From contig BSBM01000068.1 in the NCBI GenBank assembly GCA_027924585.1, forward strand, positions 13,448,001-13,512,000: a stretch of DNA of 64,000 bases, given 5' to 3'. This document shows, in pieces, positions 54,049-64,000 of the stretch. This stretch comes from Larix kaempferi. Taxonomy: Eukaryota > Streptophyta > Pinopsida > Pinales > Pinaceae. A program made the position numbers and the translations under genes. The notes under the pieces are model-generated. The model was not told the DNA's origin. It ran no database searches and saw only the letters and a program-made list of their open reading frames with translations. Positions within the stretch are counted from its first letter, which is position 1. Every line of letters starts with the position of its first letter.

Positions 54049-54058
54049 TAAGGGGGGA
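54049..54058 (+). other. Plus copia polypurine tract
   Basis: TAAGGGGGGA directly precedes the LTR start TGCTAGC. Confidence 0.88.
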
Positions 54059-54505
54059 TGCTAGCATATTTATACACTTAGGAGTTAGTTAAGATCAACT
54101 TGTTATAATATATCCATTAGGAAAAGTGTGTTTCTTTAGTATGCATTTGTAAATATCTAATTCGATGATCACGATATGTTCTAGACATAAGGTGATTCAT
54201 TGGTTCAGCTTATCTTAGATCATAACTACCTTTGATATGTGGCTTAACACCCGATTGGTCCATGGAATCTATTAAAGAGCATGGAGGGTCACTTGCTAGT
54301 TGATCGATTATGAGAAGCTCATTTGTAACTTTCTTTCTTTTGCATAATAAACTGCCTCAAGTAGCTATTTGGATGGGGCCATGGAGTGTTTCCCTTTCGA
54401 GGGTTTAAACCATGTGAAAACAACGGTGTGTTGATCTGTGATTTGTTTGTGTGAGCGGATGCTTTAGGTGTTCGGTCTTTTGGAATTATCCTGTGTAGTC
54501 GAACA
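54059..54505 (+). repeat. Plus copia 3' LTR (447 bp)
   Basis: Begins TGCTAGCATATTTATACAC and ends GTAGTCGAACA. It lacks 14 bases (TAATATGTATTAGT region) present in the 5' copy. Confidence 0.92.
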
Positions 54506-54510
54506 AATTC

Positions 54511-56570
54511 TAACATTGAATTGATATTCAAATTTTAATTCTTTATGAAGATTTGAGACCTTTGATAATTGATGATGCTCGATTGTGGTGCTAAGTCCAC
54601 CAATGTATTGTACAACACTATACTCTAGTTCCCCCTCGCAATACAAATTCCCTCCTCATGATATTTTCAATAACAATCTCTGCAAATAATAACCTCTGCA
54701 ATGCAATACAATAAGATACAATGTACAATCTCTGCAATTAATCAATACAATAGCTATATGGAGAAATGATAGCTTGCAGAGGTATCGATATTGATTGGAA
54801 TTCAACATCACTAGATCATGTAGAAGAAATATATCTCAAATGTTACATGGAAGACAATGCTACTTAGGCATATGGCTCTATATAAAATTGATAGTATCCC
54901 CTAGAACTACCAAATTTTACATGTTGAGCAAGAGGTAGTTCGTGAATAGACTTATATAGTCCAATGTTTTCTCAACTCTAATGTGGAGAGGACTCAACTC
55001 TTGGAGGAATAATTAGAGTAAGGGGTCCTACTCGAAAAATTCCTAGTGACCATTCAAAATACAATGTTATCAATTGCACCATTGGTGTCCTCCAATTATA
55101 TGAAGCAAATGTGCGTACAACATATAAGTGGAGGTTTGTTGAGGAACATACAACCTATAACAAGACCAATGGTCACCCACAAATGGAAATAGATGTCCAA
55201 AACGCAACCAAAAAATGGGTTATGTGGATATGAGTCTTTGGTGTCTAGCGTGCTCCAATGGAGTGATAACCGCTTCTATGAAGCTCACCTATCATACCAA
55301 ACTGAATGTTAGTGGTGTTTCTATTATCAAAATAAATATTATGTTTATGGGGTTTAAAATTCTTTTTGCTCTCATATTCATGTCAAAAACCAAACATTAT
55401 CTATGTAAAACCTTCCCCAAATAAATACGGTTCTCTCCCTACATGCACAAATATTGGTCGCATAGAGTAGAGGATGTATCCAAGATTTAGTTTTTATGCC
55501 CTATGATGTATTTTGTCCCATTCAGGTATCTCCCTTATCTCAAAATTAAAAGGATTCCTTCTACCACATTTGTGATATATAAAAATGCCACCTTCAACCT
55601 AACATGATTTTTGAGATTACATCCATGTGAAAGAAGATGTTCAATGAAATATAACATTCCATTGTTCAATCACGCATAATTATATTGATTACATCCATGT
55701 CTCATCACTTATAGAGGTTTCCCATGGATGATAAGTTTTATTTATGTGAAGGTCAACTAGTTACCCGAAATTATAATAACAAAGGCTCAAACTCTCTAAA
55801 CTCAAAATTTTGACCTAACATATTGAGAAGACTCTTATAATAATAATTCGACAACCCAGGAACGAAGATGGGAAATTCCCACTTTTTTTGCATGGGAAGT
55901 GTCAGGAGGGCCACCCTTACCTTCTCCATGCATACACAAGGAAATGCTACACCTAGCATTGGACAGAACATATAAAAAATAAGATGAGACTCCCTAGGAA
56001 CAAGTGGAAACCTAGATTTTATGTATTGGAGAAACCTCATGCATATGATATTGATGATTCTTCAATGCCTTTGGTGCCCCACTTGCATGGCATGTCGTGG
56101 GTTCAAATTCCAAAATCAAATATTTGTGAATTAGAGATAAGATAACATGATGCCCTCCTCAATGGGATGGTTTCACCCATATGAACTTATGGATCATTCT
56201 AGTTCAATGGACATTGTGGTGAATTCGAAGGCCCTCAAGGATGTAAAGAACCAATAATCAACAACAATACCAAAAAAATGTCCTATATAAATATGGGCAC
56301 AATTTTAATAGTTAGTTCAATCCACAGTCACACTCTAGTGTGGGATTGAATTGGGAGTCAAGACAGTCTTGGATAGTGGGTCTCTTCCCCATCTCTTCTA
56401 CATTCTTTATAATGGATATGATCAAGTTGTGGAGGCTAGTTCTAGGTCCTTAAAAATGATTTTCCAGTTAGCACTTTCTCAAAAACTGATATGCTTCAAG
56501 GTTATAGAATAGATCTACTACTGACAAAATTGCATAGTGAATAATTTCTCCACATTCCCTAAAACCTATA
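54511..56570 (-). other. LARD-like internal sequence, 5' part
   Basis: Only short frames. The longest on the minus strand (55771-56040, 89 residues) has no domain that I know. No gag, protease or RT words were found. Confidence 0.5.
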
Positions 56571-56584
56571 GGACTATGATACCA
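56571..56584 (-). other. LARD-like primer-binding site
   Basis: Minus strand TGGTATCATAGTCC, similar to copia initiator tRNA-Met sites, two bases inside the LTR. Confidence 0.85.
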
Positions 56585-56586
56585 AT

Positions 56587-56796
56587 TGTAGAACACTCTA
56601 AGTGAATATAAGCAAGAGATTCATTTTATTAATATAATACATATATAAATACAATGAGATATGACCCTTGGTTTCATATTCTAGGAGGTCTCTTGGACGC
56701 TAAGATAACTCTTCCTATTGAATTATGACTCTTCATGTGAATAGTAATAATAATGCAATATACTTTACCATAACCCTAAGGATTAGGTTTCCAACA
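56587..56796 (-). repeat. LARD-like 5' LTR (210 bp)
   Basis: Minus strand begins TGTTGGAAACCTAATCC and ends GTGTTCTACA; homologous to 46836-47047. Confidence 0.88.
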
Positions 56797-56801
56797 TAAT
56801 A

Positions 56802-58129
56802 CAAAACAAACTAATAAAAAAGAAAGAATACATAGAGAGAAAGGAAATAAGAGAAAGTAGTTGTGGAAATAGAAATAAGTAGCCCTTTATTATATGATCA
56901 ATCAACCAACAACTCCTTTACATAAAATATTCATACATTTGTATAGGATTACAATCATGGAAGGTAGTTATAATTCCTTAACTACCTCACTCAATTAACC
57001 TGACCATATGGTCGGCTGAACCAACTTATATTCAAATACAATTCCTAGTCAGCTAGGTGAACTACGATTCTGCAACAAATGGCTACCATCTCAAAGTTGT
57101 TGCATTTTCATAAGGAGTTTCCAAATTGGTATTTTTAAGGTTTTATCAATTATTAGCTGAAATTTATTTGTGGTGGACATTTTTTTTATCTTGTTGGGTG
57201 AATCACCTCATGTATACATGTGCCATTGTCTATTGGTTGGATGTGGGTTAAAACTTCTTTGGCCACCTTTGTGAAACCCATTCCTCCATGAATTATTTTA
57301 TTATTGTTGTGCACGAATGAGGATTCAATTTTTGCTTGATTGGATGGAAGTGGATAATTCCTATGCTCCTCATAAGTACCCTTTTTGTCCATGAATTTTT
57401 TTATATATTTAAAATTAAGTGATCACACCATTATGCTTTATTAGTTGGTCTTGGAAGAAAATGGGAGTAGTGTCTTTATGTGTACATAAGTTTGAAGTGT
57501 AAACCTAAATGAAACATGAGTCTAGATTAGTGTTAAGCATGACTAATAGTTTGTGAAGCTAAGTGCTTGTCTAGTCAACATATTGCATAACATGTCATTC
57601 AAAACTCAATATATTGATTGTTTAATAGTGTATCGTGTCTCTTAGTATTATTAACATTGGCAGGAAATGAAATATATCTAAGGTGGATTTTTTATGCCAT
57701 GTGAAGCTTGAAGATGGTATTATTTCAAAGTTAATGAATGGCCATTGAGTGGACTAACAATTACTCCAAACCACATTGTAAAGATATCTAAAAATAAGGG
57801 TTAAAAATAAGGGTTGCTAAGTATTGAAGTTGGAATTTTCCTTGTATTTCCATAGCTTGCAAACAATGTAGAGTAGCGAACAAAGACCTCAAAAACAATT
57901 TTATCCATGTAATACATCGGTGTACTAATTTTAACCAAGTCCTAGATTTTTTTGTTTCTATGGGAATTCTTGATTTTTCCTTCTCTTTCCTTTTTTCATC
58001 CCTAATTACAAGTATGGATTCCTTGTAGACTTCATTTTGTTGTTTAGAATCCATATTTTCCTCCATATGAGATAGCTTTCTCTTATATACTTATGGCCTT
58101 TCCTTGGTTGTGACTAGTGTCTCTCTCGT
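56802..58129. other. No recognisable gene
   Basis: AT-rich. Minus-strand frames of 68 and 92 codons (57186-57392; 57788-58066, Lys/Glu-rich) have no family match that I can name. Confidence 0.4.
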
Positions 58130-59540
58130 TGTTGGAATCTATTTAATACTAGGGGGGGTAAATCAGTGTTAGCGTAGTTATGGGAAGTTTTTAACTTCTT
58201 TAAAGGATTATTCTAAACTTAATCTTGATATTCAATTATTCATCCATCATAAATAAAACATTTATCCACATATGCACCAAGACAAACAACACAAAACACA
58301 CAATATTTTTACGTGGAAATCCAAACAGGAGAAAACCATAGACTATTCTTTTGTAATGAAAGGATTACATTCAAGGAAGCACCAAATTCCTTTGTTTACT
58401 AGCACCAACTGGAAGGAGGCACTGAACCCCTAGTTTTACAGGCACCGACCTAAAGAAAGTACCAACTGGAAGGAAGCTACGACCCCCTGTTGCTTGCCCT
58501 GTCCTACCGTCTAGATATACAAAATAAGATATTTCCTTGCCGAACTTTCAACATGTGCACACTTCTAATGTTTCGATGTTTGTTATGTTGTGCACACCTT
58601 CTATATGCAGTGGTATTTCTGTCACTTTGTTGCATACATCACTTGACTTCTCATTCCACTAGACACTTCACTTCAACTAATGTCTCACTTGATATTGTGT
58701 GCTACTTCATCTAATGTAGTTTGCACCATTGTTCTATGTTTTGTTATGCTATTGTGAAACTACAGCTTCAACTGATATTGTGCATCAACTAAGGACTTGT
58801 TGTTATGATGTAGTGCACCAGTATCATATGGAACTACATACTTACTAAGATGTGTCCATTCTGTTTAAGTTCCATAGTATTTCAGACAATTCGTGACATG
58901 ATGTGCATCATATGATTTATCCTTTCGGTTTTACATAGTTTCTTTAGATCATCCTCATCATGATGCACATACTTGATTCTACTGCTACTCAGTCTTTACG
59001 CATCAGATGGAACTCTTTGCTTTGAATACATCATCTCAGCCTTCATACATCAGTCAAACTTTTTTACTTCATTCATCTTCATATATACTTAAGTTATGTC
59101 TCTGTGTGGATCCACCTTAGAACATTTGTGACTGTCTGCGTGTTGTCTGCAATATTGTCATTCGATCCTCACGCACTTGCACATCCTCTACATTATGCCT
59201 TTATGTATTTGTGCAACTATCACAAATATACAACATCATTCTAGAAACCATCAGTTATATCATTTCTCTGTTTGTGTGCACTCGGCTCTCTGCTAGATCA
59301 TTCATGTTCTGGGTCCATGAGCCCTTGATTCCACGAATATAAAACTGTATCTTCCACTTACAAGATCGTCATCCTTGCCATCAAGCTGACTTCAAATATC
59401 CAACTTTCTTCTTTATTTATACATGTCCTGCATGGATTGTATGTCCACAAGTTGGTTGTGGTGTTTCTTCTTCCTTGCTTCACGGATTGTGATTCTGCCA
59501 CATGTCATTTTCTACGTCGTAGACGTGTACTTTTTTTGTG

Positions 59541-59850
59541 GGTATTTCACATACTTGGTATTCTACTTGGTGGGACTCTAACCCTTGCGGTACCATTACT
59601 TATGGTACTTGCGCACTTGATGTATCATTGCTTTGCAGAAATTGCACATACACGATCTTCGACTTGGTGGAACTTTGACCCTTACAGTACCATCACTTGT
59701 GGCTCATGCGCACTTGATGTATCATTGATTTGAAAAAATTGCACATACATTATCTTCGACTTGGTGGAACTTTGACCCTTGCGGTACCATCACTTGTGGG
59801 TCATACACACTTCCTGTGTCATCGACTGTGGAATTTGCACATATACTAAC
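59541..59850. repeat. 97-bp tandem repeat in long LTR, ~3 units
   Basis: ACTTGGTGGAACTTTGACCC or a variant begins at 59565, 59662 and 59759, exactly 97 bp apart, each with GTACCATCACTTGTGG-like and TTGCACATAC-like phrases. Confidence 0.88.
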
Positions 59851-60109
59851 TTCAACCTCTACACCCTTCTTGGAACTTGTGTGCACTTTCAACAGTTGAA
59901 AGCTTCTTCTGATTGGTGAGAATTGTGTGCTTTCAGGACTTGCATAATTTTTCAACCATTTCTTGTTCCATGCTGCTTGCGCACTCTAGAATCTTCTCTT
60001 GACTTGCTTGTGCACACTAGACTTTGTCCCATGTATTCTTTGGCTCACTTGTCCACTCTTCAACTTTTGTCCAACCAACACTTTAGCTTGTACCTTGAAG
60101 GACTATGAC

Positions 60110-60320
60110 AGGATGGACTTGATGTCTACACATGTACCTCATGCATCATGTACTTCTTCAAACTTATATACCTATTTAAACTCGATATGCATCATGTACT
60201 CCTGGACACACTTCTTCAGATTGGATGCAACTTCTAGATATACTTCTTTAGACTAGCATCCATATACTTCACCATCTTTCCTGTACATATACTTCTTCAA
60301 AGTGTATTTTCTATACTTAT
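60110..60320. repeat. Degenerate short repeats with TACTTCTTCA
   Basis: TACTTCTTCA-like and GATGCATCATGTAC-like words recur irregularly every 30-50 bases. They look like a worn tandem block inside the LTR. Confidence 0.5.
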
Positions 60321-60428
60321 TCAAGCTGCCATGGGAATACTGAATCCACTTGACATCAATGAATCAAACTGGATCAGTTGATATCCTCTTTGACATTAGT
60401 TTACATCAATGAAAACCAAAGTTCAACA

Positions 60429-60443
60429 ATATCCCCCTTTGGA
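60429..60443 (-). other. Polypurine tract of long-LTR element
   Basis: Minus strand TCCAAAGGGGGATAT directly before TGTTGAAC. Confidence 0.65.
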
Positions 60444-60899
60444 ATTGATTTCAACACCTTATGTAGCTGTGCATAGTCATATTCTTAAACTTGTATGCTT
60501 CATCTGTGCTTGTCATAGTACTCCCACTGAGTACATAATCCCATGAGTTATTTTAGAGTTTGAACCTTTGACATCTACACATTTTGTTGTTACTACTTCT
60601 TCTGCTTTATGTTACCTCTATGCAGGTCACATGCATTTATGATAATTCTTATTGTGTTACTGCATGCTCCTATAATGACCTAGATTCATGATTAACCTTG
60701 TGTTATTTCTCCTTGATCAAGTTCACGTCATGTTCTTCAGATTCATGCTTTTCTCCCCCTTTGACATCAATGGCCAAGAGGTTCCACTACTTGCGCAATT
60801 ATTTTTTCTTCTTTCCTTTTGTTTTGTGCTAACCTTCACCTATCTTCTTATAGGGATAGAACCCCCTATCTTCATGCTTCACTATTATTTTTTTTACAT

Positions 60900-63548
60900 C
60901 CTTTCCTAAGCTATAAATTTAATCTTCTGCAGGTTTGTCTTTATGGATGCAACTTTTCTTTTCAATTCCTCTTCCTTAATCACAATAACTCCTTCCATTT
61001 TTTCGTTAGGAACTGATTTAATAATTTCTAAACAATCATCAATTACTTCTTTGATCTCTTCTTGCAACAATGGGAAAGATTCTGTTATACTAAAGGAGTC
61101 TTCTTGTATAGGTTTGATCCTATTGATTACCTTCCATTTCTCTTCACGTATCTTGTTTACTTCTTGTTGCTACTTTTTACACTCACCCATATTGCTCATA
61201 ATTTCGACGGTTGGAGGGTTGGTCAAACTGTCATGAATATTTTGCTCTAAATTCTATGTAGTCTTAAGCCTCTCATTTACTTCTTTCAGCTGCTCATCTT
61301 CAACCAGGATTCTTGATAGTTGAACCCTTTCTAAATGCAGCTCTACACATTTCAATTCAAGGGTCTTAATGTTCTCAATTGTAATGTTTATCTTTTCTGA
61401 TCTGCTTGCACGCTCTACTTTGACTTATGGAGGAGTTCCTAGTATTTTTCTTGGTCAAAGATCTCCAATTCTGGTTTGTATTCCCTGAATGACCTCTCCT
61501 ATTCTCATCATTTTTCTTTCTGAGGAGGTTTCATCATTGTTTTGGACTTCCAGAAGTTCATTATATACTTCCTCTACTTATTTTTACAGTCTACAAGCAT
61601 CTTGTTGTGATTTGTCCAATTCTTATTTCAATGAAGTTCCTTTTGCAATTTTTTCCGCTGCTTCTTTTTCTAACTGTTGTGTCTTTTGTGTAGTTAATTT
61701 TTTTTTGTCTTTAGGTGTGAGTGCTCTTCTTGTTCTGTATTTTGTTCAATTTTGTCGTGACTGCCTCATGTCTCCACCTAATTTTTTGTGCAATGGATGT
61801 GTGTCGTGCATGTAACTCAATCAATGGTAAATGCGATAAAGTTAATTCCACATGACTTACAACATTATGTGTCTCTTGAGTAGGAAATGTTAAGGCTACA
61901 TATGAGATCTTCAATTTTTGGTGTGGATCGATTTCCTTCACCTATGAGATGTGATGTGATTGCAAACTAATATGAGATTCCATGACATTTTCATGTTCTC
62001 ACCTATTCAGTTGTATCAGATGATTCATTGCGGAAACCTATTCATTGATTTTCATTAAGATTCTTCCTTGTTGTAAAACAATTTCTTCCTATTTTCTCAA
62101 GATTCTTCCTATTTCCTCAAGATCATCTATTGTCAACGTTTGAGCTGAGCTAGGTTTGGATGCTTTTATTTTCTTCTTTGAGGGGCCTTTGTCTTGCATC
62201 ATTTCTTTTCTCTTTTCGTCTTGTGTGGATTGTTGTGTGGGATTAGGAGGCATTTCTAAGTTGTTAGTTTCCTCCACTGATTATTCTTGTTGCACTGCCT
62301 CTTCTTCTTCCATTAATGGAACCTTCCACTCCGTGTCCCATTCTTGAACAATTTTTGGGATATCCTCTTTAAACCAAATAAAATTGGTAGACAACCATCA
62401 TTTTTTAGGATCCCTCTTTGGCTTTATGTAAGTATGATGCATTCCAATTTTGAAATACATGATCCGCTTATATGGTTCAACTATTTGAGGTGGCATGCAT
62501 GGAGTTTCTCATCAAATGAATCTGATTTCTTCACAGTATAAAAAAAATTGACATTGTTTTCCTTTTGTCTACAAACAATGTTAGAGACCTGCATGTTTGT
62601 GTATCTTGCATCTTGGAAGGGCCTCCTATTTCTGTCAAATAACTAACTCCCTTCAGGTTCCTTCCAGTCCATGAGTGCAACACAAATCAATAGCCAAGTA
62701 TAGTGAAAGGGACTACCTTTTTCTTGTGCTTCCAGGAAGTATTCAAGGAACTCATTTAGTAAGAATTTAGACCAATTCATTTGGACTCCCTCAACACATT
62801 TCTCTATTGCTTCAATGATTGTTACTGAGACTTGGTCCTAGCGGCTCTTTCAGAACAACTTACATGCTAGTAGTTGGGCAGTAAATCTTACTGCATCATG
62901 CTTTATTTGAGCAACTGAAAACTCTCTACTTGCACATTGAGTTCTGTACTTTTCAGCCATCTTCTTTCCAAGATCCTTTTCTTGAATTCTTCTCCTTAGA
63001 AAAATTACATCTTACCCAGCACATGGAATCCCTATGATCTCCTCAATAATCTTAACGTTAATAGCTATATTTTTTTTCAGCCATAGGTACCCACCGTGAT
63101 AGAAGCAATTTTGCACACATTTTTACTTGTGTTGAACTTCCAAAGTGTGGTATTTCCAATAGGTTCACTATCCCAGTTTTAACAGTCCATTTTTCCCATT
63201 CCTTGAGCTCCATCACAGTTGGTATCTTGGGATCCAAGATTTCATTCTTATCCATATACTTGTCCATCTCTAACCCATAGAACTTTTCATGGTCAGTAAC
63301 ATCATAGTCTGCAAATATGAACTTGTGTGGTTGGCCATGTATATTTCCTTCAACAATTACACCTTCAGATTCCTTACGGTCATGTAGCTTCGTATCTTCT
63401 ACCTCTGGAAGAGCAACCTGTGGGGCATTAGAGTTTTGAGCTAGAATGTAGTCACAAACATTGATGAAGACAGATCTTCAGTTTTTACAAAACTTTTATG
63501 CTTCTTTACAGATGGGTTCTTTGATCTCCATTGTCTTTTGGGTGCCAT
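60900..63548 (-). pseudogene. Extra gene of long-LTR element, PMD-reminiscent with coiled coil
   Basis: Minus-strand decayed gene starting at ATG 63548 (MAPKRQWRSKNPSVKKHK, basic, possibly nuclear). After a shift: HKFIFADYDVTDHEKFYGLE, ELKEWEKWTVKTGIVNLLEI, VKMCAKLLLSR. A further shift near 63090 leads to LWLKKNIAINVKIIEEIIGI-P-CAG, DAVRFTAQLLACKLF, NWSKFLLNEFLEYFLEAQEK and FHYTWLLICVALMDWKEPEG. Then a Lys-rich segment (KRKEMMQDKGPSKKKIKASK, 62277-62089) and a long coiled-coil-like tail (for example EKINITIENIKTLELKCVEL). I recall similar proteins as extra ORFs of plant LTR elements but cannot name the family. The I-x-I...IxGIP pattern recalls plant mobile domains; this is weak. Several stops. 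Confidence 0.55.
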
Positions 63549-64000
63549 GGCCTTCAAGCTTCAATTCTTCACACACTGTTCACTTTATAGATCTTGTTCT
63601 TAGTAGACATGGGATTTCATACTAACAATTCTTATGGTTTATAAAGGCATGTCCCATTAATGATTTCCAGCTTCTGTGGGTTTACCAATATTTGGTCCAT
63701 TTTGAAAACCAAAAAGTTTTATTTTTTATTTGATCTTTGTCCAAATTCACGTAACCACTCTCCATCATTAATGTTGTTGTCATTTGAGCATTTATTACTA
63801 TTCGTGCCACTACTCCACTAATCATTAAATCTCACCCTTTGTCATAGTTCATGTTGGCGAACAAATATTTTACTACGATAAGTTCAACCTTGTGTTGGAG
63901 TGGAGAAGGATTTGTCTCACAAGCTCTCCACACATTCATCCATAACTTTGATAGAGTCCAAAACACTATTCAGAGCCTTCCTTCTCCAGATCATCCTGGA
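63549..64000 (-). other. Upstream of extra gene, nothing recognised
   Basis: Non-coding by eye. It would be the spacer between pol and the extra gene if pol lies to the right. Confidence 0.4.

Larger units (their letters stand above)
48384..54505 (+). mobile_element. Plus-strand Ty1/copia nested in LARD-like element
   Basis: LTRs 48384-48841 and 54059-54505 (about 10% different by eye), flanked by GATTC (48379-48383) and AATTC (54506-54510), a target duplication with one change. Primer site 48842-48853 and polypurine tract 54049-54058. Gag to RNase H are recognisable in order, with stops and shifts. It is opposite in orientation to its host element. Confidence 0.92.
46836..56796 (-). mobile_element. 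Small-LTR element without coding capacity (LARD-like)
   Basis: LTRs of 212 bp (46836-47047) and 210 bp (56587-56796) are homologous and flanked by perfect TAATA duplications (46831-46835, 56797-56801). Primer site and polypurine tract are in place for the minus strand. Excluding the plus-strand copia at 48384-54505, about 3.4 kb of internal sequence shows no recognisable gag or pol, as in large retrotransposon derivatives mobilised by other elements. Confidence 0.85.
58130..60428 (-). repeat. Putative 3' LTR (~2.3 kb)
   Basis: Minus strand starts TGTTGAACTTTGGTTTTC right after a polypurine tract and ends AGATTCCAACA at 58130. The plus-strand start holds CTAGGGGGGGTAAATCAG and TTTTTACGTGGAAATCC. 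Only one copy is in the window, so the assignment rests on ends and polypurine tract. Confidence 0.6.
58130..64000 (-). mobile_element. Long-LTR retrotransposon, 3' end (runs off window)
   Basis: A 2.3-kb LTR-like block (58130-60428) with TGTTG...CAACA-type ends is preceded on the minus strand by a polypurine tract (60429-60443). A decayed extra gene on the same strand occupies 60.9-63.5 kb. No pol is inside the window; it would lie to the right. The superfamily is not shown directly. Confidence 0.6.

Noticed and set aside
1-64000. tRNA, rRNA or ordinary host gene
   Set aside because: Only primer-binding sites complementary to tRNA-Met were seen; no cloverleaf boxes or rRNA words, and no multi-exon host gene outside the retroelement antisense gene.

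Overview
The window is a nuclear segment of a large, repeat-rich plant genome. The evidence is plant-type LTR retrotransposons (Tork-like and other Ty1/copia, a Tat-like Ty3/gypsy, a chromovirus), a plant L1-type LINE, plant initiator-tRNA-Met primer sites, and heavy decay with nested insertions. A seed plant with a big genome, perhaps a gymnosperm, fits, but nothing here identifies the species. I see no ordinary single-copy host gene, tRNA or rRNA.

1-4424 (+): 3' part of a decayed Ty1/copia element: RT/RNase H remnants, two tandem-repeat blocks (72 bp and about 88 bp), a polypurine tract and a 605-bp 3' LTR. 4425-18175 (+): a long Tat-like Ty3/gypsy element. In order it has a leader, gag, protease, two extra zinc knuckles, RT and a worn RNase H, integrase (two stops, one frameshift), and a separate second RNase H after integrase. 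Then come a G-box-bearing tandem array, an antisense intron-containing gene with a plant-mobile-domain-like fold (13175-14612, minus) with its own TATA box and a likely 5'UTR intron spanning a 33-bp hairpin array, a 150-bp tandem array, a polypurine tract and a probable 3' LTR. This antisense gene is the most interesting object in the window.

18176-22773 (-): a decayed L1-type LINE (ORF1 with DUF4283-like domain, endonuclease, RT) split by a probable solo LTR. 24330-29386 (-): a decayed Ty3/gypsy body (gag, protease, RT, integrase).

29387-45477 (-): a three-level nest. A copia element (TSD ACTAC/ACTGC) was cut inside its RT by a chromovirus (31284-41835, perfect TSD TGGAT), and the chromovirus leader carries a Tork-like copia (35923-41150).

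45478-46835: unrecognised sequence. 46836-56796 (-): a small-LTR element without recognisable coding capacity (perfect TSD TAATA; LARD-like), interrupted by a plus-strand copia (48384-54505). 56797-58129: nothing recognisable. 58130-64000 (-): a 2.3-kb LTR, its polypurine tract and, inside the element, a decayed extra gene with a basic N-terminus, a PMD-reminiscent segment and a coiled-coil tail. The element runs off the right end.

The genes here serve element replication: Gag and Pol make particles and cDNA, and LTRs supply promoters. The two extra genes (antisense at 13-15 kb, sense at 61-63.5 kb) are accessory genes of long-LTR elements with unknown function.
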